The notes: generated by a model from the letters alone, not told the origin. 64,000 nucleotides of DNA from JACRPH01 sp041665465 (GCA_041665465.1 JBAYIU010000001.1:1488001-1552000), one strand, 5' to 3'. Positions 44,138 through 53,956 are shown, numbered from the stretch's first letter. A program made the numbers and translations.

Positions 44138-47100
44138 ATGAGGGTTATGTTTAAAAAAAGAGGTTTAGCGGTAGTTGTATTATTAGGTATAATTATAATC
44201 TATGTTAGTTTTGTTTCTGCAACGCCAACAATAACTTCAATAGTTCTAAACTCCACTACCATAGATAATTCAATCTCTGACAATCTTACCGCTTATGCAA
44301 CATCTTCTGATAAAGTAATTTACAATTGGTTTGTAAATAATACTCCTGTTACAATTTTTAATATGCTTTTTGATGGCGATACTTTAGGAAGCAATTCAAC
44401 TTGCACTAATTGTTTAATAAGAGATTATGCTTTAGGAAATAATGGAACCTTAGTCAATTCTCCAACTTATAATTCGACAGGGGGATTTGATGGAAAAGGA
44501 GCTTACTTCTTTAATTCAAATCCATATATCCTCACAAATCTTAACTATAGCCATATTTCACCAAATCACACTGTTAGTTTTTGGATGAGGACTACTGTAA
44601 ACTCTGGACAGGCATTCTTTTCTTTTAATAGTGCTTATGGTTTAACTTATAGCAGTGATGGATGGTACTTAATGAATACAACAGTATGGGCATGTAATAT
44701 GGCTGGTTCTGGAAATTTCTTCGATGGAACCTGGCATTTCCTTACATTAGTTAAAACCGGTAATAATTTTACCTTGTATAAAGATGGAAGTTCTGCATAC
44801 TCTATTGCTAATTGCCAAATTCCAAGTTCAAATTTAACTCTTGATATAGGGTGGGATCATACAACTAATTGGCGCACTAATGGTTCTATGGATGAATTTC
44901 AGATTTTTAATAGATCTTTATCTGTTCAAGAAATTTCTGCATTATATAATAATCAAACAAATACAATAGTTTCACAGGAATTAATCAATGGATCTACATG
45001 GAGAGTAGAAGCTTATCCAAACAATAATACTGCTGATGGAGAAAAGGTTGTTAGTAATAATATTACTATTGGTATAGCAAGTGATACAACATATCCAACA
45101 TTTTCAAACTATTATGATAACAATGCAACCCTGTTAAATTCAGGAACAGGATTGTTTAATGTTACTCTTGCTAACACGAATGGAACTGTCTTGCTTGAGA
45201 TAAACAACACAAACATAACTGCAACAAATCTTACCGCAAATGTTTACAATGCAAGTTATAATTTTACTTTGAATGGAACTTATTCTTACAAATGGCATTC
45301 TTGGGGCAATGGAACTCAGCATAATTATAATGTTTCTGATATGATAATATATACTGTGAATTATTCAGATACTGTTTATCCCCAAACCAATTTCACTCCA
45401 ACAACACCTGCAAACGGAACAATCCAATCTGCAACTAATGTAGTGATTAACGTTTCAATTGTTGAATCCAATCTTAATTCGTTAGTTTATAATTGGAACG
45501 GAACCAATTACACCGCGTATAATGATTCTTTAATTTTGATGATGAATTTTGATAATATTTCTACTTTGGATGAAAATAATACTAAAGTTATAGACCTTTC
45601 AAACTATGGACAAAATGGCACTATTAATGGAGCAACTTGGAACTCCTCTGGAAGATATGCTGGAGCGTATAATTTTGATGGTAGTAATGATTATATAACC
45701 GTTCCGGATCATTCAAGTCTTGATTTTGGTACAGGTGAATTTTCAATTAATTTATGGTTTAATGTTGCGTCTTTTCCAGTATTTGGTAACCAAGAAATAT
45801 TAGGCAAAAGAGTAGCTGGATCAAATTATGAAATACAAGTCAACAGTGCATCAAAAATAAGCGTGGACATAGAAGGCTCTGGTGGATCTGCATTAAATCT
45901 TCAATCACAGTCTCTAATATCAAATCACCTAAATGAGTGGATATTTATTTCCCTTGTAAGAAGAGGAACAACAGCACATCTTTACTTTAATGGAATTGAA
46001 GAAGCCAATGGAACATCACTACATAATGTTAATACAAATGCAGCTTTACAAATAGGCAGGGACGTTGCTGGAGCAGATGAATACTTCAACGGAACAATTG
46101 ATGAATTAAGAGTATGGAACAGAAGCTTGTCTGTTACAGAGGTTTATCAAGAATATATTTCTAACTTACAACAGTTTAACTCCACTCAATGGTATCTCTA
46201 TGTAAATCAAAGTAAGAATGCCACTGCTGGTTTAATCGACGGGAATTATACTTATCGAGTATTTGCAACAGATACTGCTGGCAATTCAAATTCAACTGAA
46301 CTGAGAACGATTAGTATTCAATCCCTAGATACAGATAACGATGGCATTGTTGATCTAACCGATAAACTTTGGTATAACGAGTCTAATGTTAATACTACTG
46401 GAGTTTCAAGTTTGAACATAACTGTTGGTGGCAATAGCACCAATGGTTCGTATAATGGTGGGACTTATGAGGTTAGTCTTTACGATGGATCTAATTTGTT
46501 GATCAACTTTACTTATAATTTTAGTGCTTCCGCTTTAGATTTGAGTAAAGTTACGATAACTAAAGCAACAGACTCAATCTTAGTAAACTTATCTGGGCAA
46601 GTGCAATCCAATTATAACAAAACAATTTACATTACCGATAACAGCTTTGTCAGCTTATGTGTGAAAGATGCAGAAATTAACTCCATAGACAATATGACTT
46701 CTGGTTGTAATGGTGCTAATGAAACAGATTTAACCTCTTGTTTAGGAAGTAGTCTAACCAGTAATGGAGTTACTTGTACTGATCTAGGAACAACTATTAA
46801 AATTGATAATCTTAGACATTCTGCAGTTAGAGGAACACCGGTAAGTTCTTCTTCCAGCAGTTCCTCTTCAAGCAGCAGTTCCGGTTCTGGCGGGGGATGT
46901 TTAACTGATTGGACCTGTACTGAATGGAATGTATGTAAGGACGGAATTAAAACTAGAATCTGTAGTAAAGTGAATTCTTATTGTTATGCTCCTTTGAAAG
47001 ACAAACCTGTCGAAAGTCAAAGTTGTGTTGTTGTTTCAAAGAATAATAATGTGTCTTTCGTGGAAGAAAAAGAATCTATTAATTTAACTAATAATGTTTC

Positions 47101-47278
47101 TAAAACTATCGCTGAAAATACCCATATATTAGTAAAAGATCATTTTTGGGCCGAATTATTTACTTTAGTTGGTGTGCTTATAATTTTAGTATTATTAATT
47201 GGAGTAATGATATTTATTAAACGTAGAAAGAGCGAGAAGAAAGATTATTACATGCCTAAAAGGTTTAAGAAGAAATAA
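44138..47278 (+). CDS. Large surface protein with two LamG-like domains and C-terminal anchor
   Basis: A 1046-residue exported protein. It has a signal segment (residues 1-28) and two concanavalin-like (LamG) domains near residues 90-270 and 490-680, each ending in a D-E-x-x-x-x-N-R-S-L-S-x-x-E motif (MDEFQIFNRSLSVQE; IDELRVWNRSLSVTE). Ig-like or fibronectin-like linkers with many N-x-S/T sites lie between them, followed by a run of 13 serines. A small Cys-rich WTCTEWNVC domain (thrombospondin-like) comes next, then a C-terminal membrane helix before a basic tail. It probably binds glycans or proteins at the cell surface. Codons such as ACA, GCA and TCA are more common in its first two-thirds than in nearby genes, which hints at a different origin. 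A TATA-like TTTATATA lies about 26 bases upstream. Confidence 0.85.
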   Translation: MRVMFKKRGLAVVVLLGIIIIYVSFVSATPTITSIVLNSTTIDNSISDNLTAYATSSDKVIYNWFVNNTPVTIFNMLFDGDTLGSNSTCTNCLIRDYALGNNGTLVNSPTYNSTGGFDGKGAYFFNSNPYILTNLNYSHISPNHTVSFWMRTTVNSGQAFFSFNSAYGLTYSSDGWYLMNTTVWACNMAGSGNFFDGTWHFLTLVKTGNNFTLYKDGSSAYSIANCQIPSSNLTLDIGWDHTTNWRTNGSMDEFQIFNRSLSVQEISALYNNQTNTIVSQELINGSTWRVEAYPNNNTADGEKVVSNNITIGIASDTTYPTFSNYYDNNATLLNSGTGLFNVTLANTNGTVLLEINNTNITATNLTANVYNASYNFTLNGTYSYKWHSWGNGTQHNYNVSDMIIYTVNYSDTVYPQTNFTPTTPANGTIQSATNVVINVSIVESNLNSLVYNWNGTNYTAYNDSLILMMNFDNISTLDENNTKVIDLSNYGQNGTINGATWNSSGRYAGAYNFDGSNDYITVPDHSSLDFGTGEFSINLWFNVASFPVFGNQEILGKRVAGSNYEIQVNSASKISVDIEGSGGSALNLQSQSLISNHLNEWIFISLVRRGTTAHLYFNGIEEANGTSLHNVNTNAALQIGRDVAGADEYFNGTIDELRVWNRSLSVTEVYQEYISNLQQFNSTQWYLYVNQSKNATAGLIDGNYTYRVFATDTAGNSNSTELRTISIQSLDTDNDGIVDLTDKLWYNESNVNTTGVSSLNITVGGNSTNGSYNGGTYEVSLYDGSNLLINFTYNFSASALDLSKVTITKATDSILVNLSGQVQSNYNKTIYITDNSFVSLCVKDAEINSIDNMTSGCNGANETDLTSCLGSSLTSNGVTCTDLGTTIKIDNLRHSAVRGTPVSSSSSSSSSSSSSGSGGGCLTDWTCTEWNVCKDGIKTRICSKVNSYCYAPLKDKPVESQSCVVVSKNNNVSFVEEKESINLTNNVSKTIAENTHILVKDHFWAELFTLVGVLIILVLLIGVMIFIKRRKSEKKDYYMPKRFKKK

Positions 47279-47291
47279 TCTTTTATACTTT

Positions 47292-47630
47292 CTAAAGGAA
47301 TCGTAACAAATAATCTAGAGGATGAATTGTTTCTTCTCTTTCTGTAACTGGTTTACCTTGTTCATAAGGAGTTACTCTATACTGATCCTCTTTTCTTTCA
47401 TATTTTCCCAACAGAGAGAAACCTTTGAATAACCATCCTGCTTGTGGGGCAATTCCAATTATCTGTCCCACTTTCTCCTGATCTTTTAGAAGGTGAAAAT
47501 TGCTCTCTCCCTTTTGAATTACATCTATCAGATCGTCTCCTCTTTGATAAGAACGAATTTTTCCAGAAGGGTCACTCTTTACTAAAGTTGCTTCCGGTGG
47601 GGGTAATGAATCTAATAAATCAACCATCAC
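47292..47630 (-). CDS. Hypothetical small protein
   Basis: No family recognised. The 112-residue soluble protein has beta-like strands (KIRSYQRGDDLIDVIQKGESNFHLL) and a small C-terminal helix. It is convergent with the surface-protein gene (13-base gap). The first Met pair (MMVDL) leaves a choice of starts one codon apart. Confidence 0.5.
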   Translation of the reverse strand: MMVDLLDSLPPPEATLVKSDPSGKIRSYQRGDDLIDVIQKGESNFHLLKDQEKVGQIIGIAPQAGWLFKGFSLLGKYERKEDQYRVTPYEQGKPVTEREETIHPLDYLLRFL

Positions 47631-47710
47631 TAATTTCAGTCTCTGTTTTATTTAAAAGAATTATGGTCTTAAAGAATACAATGTTAAAAAGAAATAAAAA
47701 ATAAAAAGAC

Positions 47711-48286
47711 TTATTGCAGTCTCTTGTTAGCTCTTCTACTTGGACGAGCTTTCTCTGCACCTTCTCCTCTAGTACGTAATCCTCTACCTTTTTTACCAGC
47801 AGAAGTCTTACCATGAAATACTCTAGAAAGATGCTTCTTTTGACAGATCCAATTCATACTCGGGTCAGCTTTAATTACCGGATGGTCTGGATCTACTAAG
47901 ATAATTTCATACCAGAAATGTTGTCCGTCACGAGCTACCCAATATGAATTTAATACGGTTAAGTTAGGAAAATGCTTTTGAGCTCTCTCTTCACAGATCA
48001 ACTGATAATTTTTACGTAAAGTCATAACTTTCCCAAATCTGCTGGACTTTCTACCTCCGGCAAAATCTGGTCGGCGATGTCCGCCACGTAAGACTCGTTG
48101 TCTAACCATTACAAAACCTTGTTTAGCTTTATATCCTAAAGAACGAGCACGATCAATTCTGGTCGGGCGATCAATTTTTGTGGTAGAAGGTTCTCTTCTC
48201 CAAGCAATTAATCTCTCTCTCCATAATTCTTTTAAACCTTCTTGGGGTTTGGTCCATAATTCTCTTACTTGTTTATATAATCCCAT
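47711..48286 (-). CDS. rpl15e: Large-subunit ribosomal protein L15e
   Basis: Ribosomal protein found in archaea and eukaryotes only. The 191 residues are Lys/Arg-rich and match the family throughout: MGLYKQVRELW at the start, RAREPS-like WRREPSTTKIDRPTRIDRARSLGYKAKQGFVMVRQRV (read in segments), a GGHRRP/FAGGRKSSRFGK stretch and a Lys/Arg-rich C-terminus. This is a core-genome marker that shows the window is archaeal chromosome. No other ribosomal gene adjoins it. Confidence 0.96.
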   Translation of the reverse strand: MGLYKQVRELWTKPQEGLKELWRERLIAWRREPSTTKIDRPTRIDRARSLGYKAKQGFVMVRQRVLRGGHRRPDFAGGRKSSRFGKVMTLRKNYQLICEERAQKHFPNLTVLNSYWVARDGQHFWYEIILVDPDHPVIKADPSMNWICQKKHLSRVFHGKTSAGKKGRGLRTRGEGAEKARPSRRANKRLQ

Positions 48287-48391
48287 TTTTTAGCCTCCGA
48301 TACTCTAATTATTTCTCTTGAAGGATTCAGGTGAGCAATTACCTACATTTCCAACATTAACTAGGATTTGAAGGCTATTTAAAAAGGTTTT

Positions 48392-48724
48392 CTATTCTAA
48401 ATAAGGTTGTGCTCTCTCTAAGGGATCTTTGCAATACTTTAAATTAACCAGAAAATCATAATAAGCTCGCCATCCTTCTTCAGTTTTAAACCTGGAAGGG
48501 TAATTTGCTCTTCTTACTCTGATCATTAAATCTAAAGTTACTTCAGGGACTTCTTCTAGTCCTTCTAAAATTTCTCCTAGATCAGATATTTCTCGGTCTA
48601 ATTCTTGAGTGAAAAATGGGTCGGTTCTGAGTTTTCTAGATAGTACTTCTTTTTCTCTATCCGGTAATAAATAAAAGAAGAAAAGGCTTCTATAACTAGT
48701 ACGAATTGGAACTGTTGCAACCAT
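48392..48724 (-). CDS. Hypothetical small protein
   Basis: No family recognised. The 110-residue soluble protein is helical (RKLRTDPFFTQELDREISDLGEILEGLEEVPE) and acidic, with a Tyr/aromatic-rich N-terminus. It is divergent from the DnaG gene with 51 bases between the starts. It may belong to the same acquired region, but there is no evidence beyond location. Confidence 0.5.
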   Translation of the reverse strand: MVATVPIRTSYRSLFFFYLLPDREKEVLSRKLRTDPFFTQELDREISDLGEILEGLEEVPEVTLDLMIRVRRANYPSRFKTEEGWRAYYDFLVNLKYCKDPLERAQPYLE

Positions 48725-48775
48725 ATTTTTCTAGCACATAAACCTATATAAATTAATTATGGGGGTAGAATATAT

Positions 48776-50611
48776 ATGGGGCAAAGGTATTCTCAGTATG
48801 AAATCAATCAGGTGATCGATTCACTTAATCTCGTAGATTATTTAGTTTCTGAAGGAATAGACGTTAAGCGTTCTGGTGCTACTTATGCGGCAGTGTGTCC
48901 TTTTCATGACGAAAAAAAACCTTCTTTACGTATCTGGCCGGAAGGAGATAAACAGCATTGGCATTGTTTTGGATGTGGTGATGGGGGAACCGCAATTGAT
49001 TTCTATATGAAATATCATCAAGCCGGCTTTAGAGAAACGATTGAAGCATTAGCTGAAAAAGCAGGGATAACTCTTGAAAGTCAGAATAGTGAGGAATGGA
49101 AAGCTCGTCAAGAGAATATTGCCTTTCTTAACTGGGCCCAGAATTATTTTCATCAGAGGGTAAGAGAAGATAAACCTGCAGAATATCTAAGACAACGCGG
49201 AGTATCAGAACAAATTCAAAGAGAATGGAACCTGGGGTATGCCGGGCCGGGATGGAGAGATCTACTTCATCGTTTATCACAGTCAGGGATTAATGCTAAG
49301 GAAGCTGAACAAAATCTAGTTAGAGCGGGATTAGCTAAACCTGGACGTGATGGAAGTGTGTATGATATTTTTCGTGACCGGATTATGTTTCCCATATTAG
49401 ATGAAACCGGAAAAACAGTTGGGTTTATCGGGAGAGACCTTTCTGGTGATGATGAGGCTCCTAAATACTTGAATTCTCCTTCTAAAACCGATTATGGGCC
49501 GACTTTATTTAAGAAGGATCAAGTGATGTATGGGTTGTACCAATCCTTAACCACCATTAAAGAGGCCCAGTTTGTCTACATCACTGAAGGAAACTTTGAT
49601 GTAATCACTGCCCATAGTTATGGTTTGACAAATTTCGTTGCTCCTCAAGGTACCGCTTTTACTCCTCTTCATGCTAAACTATTAGCAAAATATTGTTCTA
49701 AAGTGGTTTTTGTTTTTGATCATGATCCTGGAGGAATAACTTCTTCTTTGCGTTCAGCCAAAATTGCCTATGCTGCAGGGTTAGACCCTGAATTTGTTTT
49801 ACTTCCTAAACCGGCTGAAGTCAGGAAAGTAGATCTGGACGAATATCTACGTAGTTGTGCTTCTCCACGAGAAGAGTTTCAACATTTGCCAAGATTAGAT
49901 ATTATCGGGTACTTCCTGAAAGCCAGAAGTGATCAATTAGATCTTACTTCTCCTTCTGGAAAGATTAAAGCTTTAGATGAATTAGTGGGGTATTTTAAAG
50001 GAGAACCAGATATGTCTCGCAAACTAGTTTGGGTTCCATATGCGGCAGAAAGATTAGGTGTAGATCCACGAGCAGTAGAACAAAGATATTTTGAGAAACT
50101 AGATCGAAAACAGTTAAGGTCTCAAGTAATTCCTATCCCTAATAATTTAAACGAGATCTGTTGGACTTACTTAGCCAATCTTCTTATTATTGATCCTCAC
50201 GAAGTGCAAGTATGGGCAAGCGATGTTCCTGTAGATAACGAAGTATTCTCTCCAGAACAGCAAGAATTATATCAAGTTATTCTTAGTCGTAAAGTTAAGG
50301 GAGATCAAGGTAGATTACCTCTTGTTTCTAAAGTACAATCTCCTCTCTTTGGATCAGGAGAAGAAAGAACAGTAATGAACTTTTTATGTGAACATTATTC
50401 TGATCTTAAACATATCCCTCCCCCTTTAGTAAGGTTAGTTTCTTCTCATCGATTGCCAAACGATTTAACTGCTTGTAAAGGGATTATTCATTCTTTTATG
50501 CGAGTTAAGGAACGTTATGAGTTGATGGGGGAACTAGAAATAGCGGAAGCGCAAGGTGATGAAACTCTTCTTTCAACTCTTGCTGCAAGACTTGATGCCA
50601 TTACAACATAA
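48776..50611 (+). CDS. dnaG: Bacterial-type DnaG primase
   Basis: RNA primase of the bacterial kind. It has a CHC2 zinc finger (C41, H44, C64, C67: CPFHDEKKPS and HCFGCG), an RNAP-like N-terminal domain and a TOPRIM domain with YITEGNFDVI (E271) and FVFDHDPGG (D315, D317). Length is normal for bacterial DnaG (611 residues). Archaeal DnaG proteins lack the CHC2 finger and serve the exosome, and archaea prime with PriS/PriL, so this gene suggests acquisition from a bacterium, virus or plasmid. It is followed by a fused nuclease gene. No DnaB-type helicase is seen in this window. Confidence 0.9.
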   Translation: MGQRYSQYEINQVIDSLNLVDYLVSEGIDVKRSGATYAAVCPFHDEKKPSLRIWPEGDKQHWHCFGCGDGGTAIDFYMKYHQAGFRETIEALAEKAGITLESQNSEEWKARQENIAFLNWAQNYFHQRVREDKPAEYLRQRGVSEQIQREWNLGYAGPGWRDLLHRLSQSGINAKEAEQNLVRAGLAKPGRDGSVYDIFRDRIMFPILDETGKTVGFIGRDLSGDDEAPKYLNSPSKTDYGPTLFKKDQVMYGLYQSLTTIKEAQFVYITEGNFDVITAHSYGLTNFVAPQGTAFTPLHAKLLAKYCSKVVFVFDHDPGGITSSLRSAKIAYAAGLDPEFVLLPKPAEVRKVDLDEYLRSCASPREEFQHLPRLDIIGYFLKARSDQLDLTSPSGKIKALDELVGYFKGEPDMSRKLVWVPYAAERLGVDPRAVEQRYFEKLDRKQLRSQVIPIPNNLNEICWTYLANLLIIDPHEVQVWASDVPVDNEVFSPEQQELYQVILSRKVKGDQGRLPLVSKVQSPLFGSGEERTVMNFLCEHYSDLKHIPPPLVRLVSSHRLPNDLTACKGIIHSFMRVKERYELMGELEIAEAQGDETLLSTLAARLDAITT

Positions 50612-50621
50612 TCTGATCGAT

Positions 50622-52721
50622 ATGACTACCGAAAAATTGGTGATAGGTAAAAAGAATTATTCTTTACTCTCAGAGTCAGATCTAGAAGCCAGAGTAGAAA
50701 CATTTATTGCCACTCATGGAATTCCTGAAGATCAACCTTTACCTTTAGAAAGAATAAAGAAAGAAGATCCTTCTTTATCTCACCAGCTTCAATTGTACAG
50801 TTATAAATTGTCTGCTGCTAATTCTCCTGACGAAAAAGGACATTTTAGTTTGAGCAGGTCTTTACGTCATATGGGTTATTTTGTTACTGCACACCTTTCT
50901 ACCGAAGAAATTGATGATCTTATCCGTCAGATGGTTTCTTATGAAATTGCAGAAAAGGTGTACAAAGGAGAATGGGAAATAGAAGGAGGATTGAGAGGAT
51001 TAGTCGTGGCCGGAGCCGGTGATAATCCTCGAAAGAAAAAACTAGCCAGACAGGCTTATGATGCTTGTTTCAATCGCGCTAGAAAAGATTATCATAAAGA
51101 TAAATTAGTTCACTTGATCGATTCTTTATATCCTGAATTAAAAGCTAGGTACAAATGTCCCTTATCTGAAGCGATGAGTAGATCGCTCACTTCAGGACAG
51201 ATTGCTTTAAGATTAAGAGAAATATATTTCTCCGGGGGAGATCTTTCTGCCAGAAATGTTGAACGTAGAGAAGGCGGGTATACTCTTGTTTCTAACATCA
51301 AACGTCGAGATTTACCGGGAAGATTAAATTTGGGAGAGAGTTATGATCGAAAGTTATCCACTTATTTAGATTTAAAATTATCTCCCGAAGACTTGTTGTT
51401 AGATAATGAAGATGCGCGTAGAGGAATCGGAACAATCTTAGAGCGCCAACTTCTATTAGGGTTAGAGATATTGAGAACTTATAAAATATCTCCTAGACAG
51501 GTGGGAGAGGAGTTTTTAGATTTCTTTCCGGGAGAAGTGTTAGAACTTTATCCTCCTCATCGTCAAGATATTAGGACTACTTCCACCATTAATAAAGAAG
51601 CTGATGCCAGAGTAGTTATGCCTGGATTAGAATTATTAGTAGAAGTAAAAAGTTATCGCCATTTTAACGGAAGTGAAGCTCGAAGAGTAATAGATTCTTA
51701 TCAAGATGTTAAATCTTGGAAAGATGGTGCTCCTATCGGAAGAAAGATGGCTTTAGCGATTGCTCCCGATTTATCTGATGATGCCAGGAGGCAATTCTCT
51801 CAACGAGGCTGGAAATTAATGGATGGTCCTACCTTTTCTCGTTTTTATCAACGATGTTTAACTCTGTTAGAAGAACGAGAACCTGATTTTTTCAGAACTG
51901 CGTTAATGCCCGTTCCGGATGTTAAGGTTATAACTGAAGTTAATGATCTAGTATGTAATAAACCTCATATGTTGTATCGAAGAGGGTTTCGTGAATTAAG
52001 ACATTGGTATTTACATTGGTTAGCAGTAAATCGTCATGCTTTATGTTCTGGAGAAAGAGTGCCTCATAGAGAGATGCCAAATTTTCAATATGTTAAGCCA
52101 TTCTCCGATTTTCAAGAAGAGTATCAAGGCAGAGAACAGATTAAACATGAGGGGGTGTTGTTTTTAGATTTAGAAACTACTGGGTTTCAGGGAAGAAACA
52201 GTCCCATCACCTTATTCAATATCGGGTTAGCTTATTATGATCCCGGTAGAGAAGAGATGGTTTCGGAAGTTCTTTTCTCGCGTAATCCCGGAGAGGAAAA
52301 AGTTTGTTTGCAACAGTTCTTAGAACGGGTTAAGGGATATTCTCATATTGTTACTTTTAATGGGAATAATTTTGATATGCGGGTGTTACAACATCGATTA
52401 TACGTAAATTGTCTAGATTATTCGTTATCTAATCTTAAACATGATGATCTGTTTGGTAACTTTTATCGTGAGTATGATATCCCTGCTGGAGAAAAAAGAC
52501 CCTCACGTACCTTACAAAGTTATGAAAGAAATGAACTTAACTTTCTTAGAAAGAAAGATATTCCCGGAAGAGATGTTCCTCGAGTGTATCATGATTTCTT
52601 ATATGGCAAGGATAGTTTAGTTTTACCTCAAATTGTGTTACATAATCATCTGGATGTAGTTACCCTGGCTATCATGTATGATCAGTATAAGGATAGGCTA
52701 CCTTCTTCTACCTTACGCTAA
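50622..52721 (+). CDS. Nuclease fusion: PD-(D/E)xK-like domain plus RNase H-like exonuclease
   Basis: A 699-residue protein. The first 300 residues are helical and unrecognised. Near residue 328-343 lies ADARV, then LLVEVKS, the D...E-x-K pattern of PD-(D/E)xK nucleases (D328, E341, K343). The last 190 residues are an RNase H-like 3'-5' exonuclease of the YprB type: GVLFLDLETTG (D516, E518), then a TFNGNNFDMRVL block and NHLDVVTLAIMY near the end. The ATG at 50622 follows the DnaG stop by ten bases. A longer in-frame reading from 50556 would overlap dnaG and is less likely. With dnaG it may be a replication, repair or DNA-defence module. Confidence 0.72.
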   Translation: MTTEKLVIGKKNYSLLSESDLEARVETFIATHGIPEDQPLPLERIKKEDPSLSHQLQLYSYKLSAANSPDEKGHFSLSRSLRHMGYFVTAHLSTEEIDDLIRQMVSYEIAEKVYKGEWEIEGGLRGLVVAGAGDNPRKKKLARQAYDACFNRARKDYHKDKLVHLIDSLYPELKARYKCPLSEAMSRSLTSGQIALRLREIYFSGGDLSARNVERREGGYTLVSNIKRRDLPGRLNLGESYDRKLSTYLDLKLSPEDLLLDNEDARRGIGTILERQLLLGLEILRTYKISPRQVGEEFLDFFPGEVLELYPPHRQDIRTTSTINKEADARVVMPGLELLVEVKSYRHFNGSEARRVIDSYQDVKSWKDGAPIGRKMALAIAPDLSDDARRQFSQRGWKLMDGPTFSRFYQRCLTLLEEREPDFFRTALMPVPDVKVITEVNDLVCNKPHMLYRRGFRELRHWYLHWLAVNRHALCSGERVPHREMPNFQYVKPFSDFQEEYQGREQIKHEGVLFLDLETTGFQGRNSPITLFNIGLAYYDPGREEMVSEVLFSRNPGEEKVCLQQFLERVKGYSHIVTFNGNNFDMRVLQHRLYVNCLDYSLSNLKHDDLFGNFYREYDIPAGEKRPSRTLQSYERNELNFLRKKDIPGRDVPRVYHDFLYGKDSLVLPQIVLHNHLDVVTLAIMYDQYKDRLPSSTLR

Positions 52722-52789
52722 TGCATAATCCCCGTTTAAATGAGCTTACTTGCAAAGGCTTTAAATACCCCTAAATTATTCCTAAGGAT

Positions 52790-53956
52790 ATGGTAGACGT
52801 TAAATCAATAATTAAAGAGGACTTTGTAATTCTAGACGAAGAAACAACTTTGTCTGAAGTGGTGATCCAACTACAGAACTTTGAAAAGCGGGCCGGTTTA
52901 GTGTTCCGTAAGAATAAGTATCTGGGGCTGGTAGAAAAACGCAACTTAATGAAATCTAGTATGGATTTAAGTAAAGTTAAAGTTCGCGGATTGTTAAGGA
53001 AAACTCCCATTTTACGTGAAGATACGGATATCCAAGAAGCAGCTTCATTAATGTTTGAAGCAGACGCAGATTATCTTCCAGTAGAAAGGAACAAAAAGAT
53101 TTTTGGAGTGGTATGTGCAATAGATTTGGCTAAATTATGTTTAACTTTGCCAGAAATAAAGAATCTTAAAGTAAGTGAATTAAAACTGATTAAACCCTCT
53201 AAACTTAGTGGAGATGATAACTTAGGTAAGGCGCTTAATTTAATGCAAACTGAAGTTATTGATCATTTACCTCTATTTGAAAAAAATAAACTGTCCGGGA
53301 TGTTAAGTTTCAGAGATGTTTTACGCAAGTATCTTAACTGGTCTCCCAATAAGGACTATTCTGCTCGGTTTAATGCTGAAGCCAGAATTAAAATTTCTGA
53401 TGGGGATTTGCCTAAATTAGCTTCTTTACCCATCAGCGACTTTAGTACTAATGATAATCTAGTAACTATCCGTTCTGTCGATGATGTAAAGAAAGCAGTA
53501 GATAAGATGTTAGATAACCATGTTCATGATGTTCTAGTGGTTGATTTTGAACAGGATTATAAGGGACTATTGACTGTACGTAACTTATTAAAGAAAGTTA
53601 GTGTTGTAACTCCGGTATTAAGTTCAAATCTGCAATTTGTGGGGATTAAAGATGTTAAACTTAAACCCTATCAGATGTATAATCTACAACAGATGGCTCA
53701 GGAATTTACTACTAAGTTGCATCGTAAACTTAGAGAAGAGCCCAGTGTGGTGATCCATCTGAAAGAACATGGGAAGAAAGAAAACGGCCGAGAAAAGTAT
53801 TCAGTTACTTTACATGTTAATCTTCCCAGATTAAAACTATCTAGCGAACAAGTAGAATGGGACCCGGAAATGGCTTTACGCAACGCGTTTGAACATATCG
53901 AAGCGGAAGCGTTAAAGAGAATGGGTAAACAATTGGCTAGAGATAAGAAAAACTAA
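52790..53956 (+). CDS. CBS-domain protein with HPF-like C-terminal domain
   Basis: A 388-residue protein with four CBS repeats in the first 280 residues (VILDEETTLSEV, ILREDTDIQEAASLMFEADADYLPV, KLSGDDNLGKALNLMQTEVIDHLPL, VTIRSVDDVKKAVDKMLDNHVHDVLVV, read in segments), which bind adenine nucleotides and sense energy state. The C-terminal 100 residues (VVIHLKEHGKKENGREKYSVTLHVNLPRL followed by EHIEAEALKRMGKQLAR) look like the small alpha/beta fold of ribosome hibernation factors. A role in putting ribosomes to rest under low energy is plausible, but it is inferred from domain pattern. Confidence 0.72.
   Translation: MVDVKSIIKEDFVILDEETTLSEVVIQLQNFEKRAGLVFRKNKYLGLVEKRNLMKSSMDLSKVKVRGLLRKTPILREDTDIQEAASLMFEADADYLPVERNKKIFGVVCAIDLAKLCLTLPEIKNLKVSELKLIKPSKLSGDDNLGKALNLMQTEVIDHLPLFEKNKLSGMLSFRDVLRKYLNWSPNKDYSARFNAEARIKISDGDLPKLASLPISDFSTNDNLVTIRSVDDVKKAVDKMLDNHVHDVLVVDFEQDYKGLLTVRNLLKKVSVVTPVLSSNLQFVGIKDVKLKPYQMYNLQQMAQEFTTKLHRKLREEPSVVIHLKEHGKKENGREKYSVTLHVNLPRLKLSSEQVEWDPEMALRNAFEHIEAEALKRMGKQLARDKKN

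Noticed and set aside
46836..46890. Serine-codon repeat in the surface-protein gene as a CRISPR-like array
   Set aside because: It is one low-complexity serine run in frame with mixed TCT, TCC, AGC and AGT codons, with no spacer pattern.
50556..50621. Upstream extension of the nuclease fusion gene
   Set aside because: It overlaps the end of dnaG and has no family similarity; ATG at 50622 is preferred.
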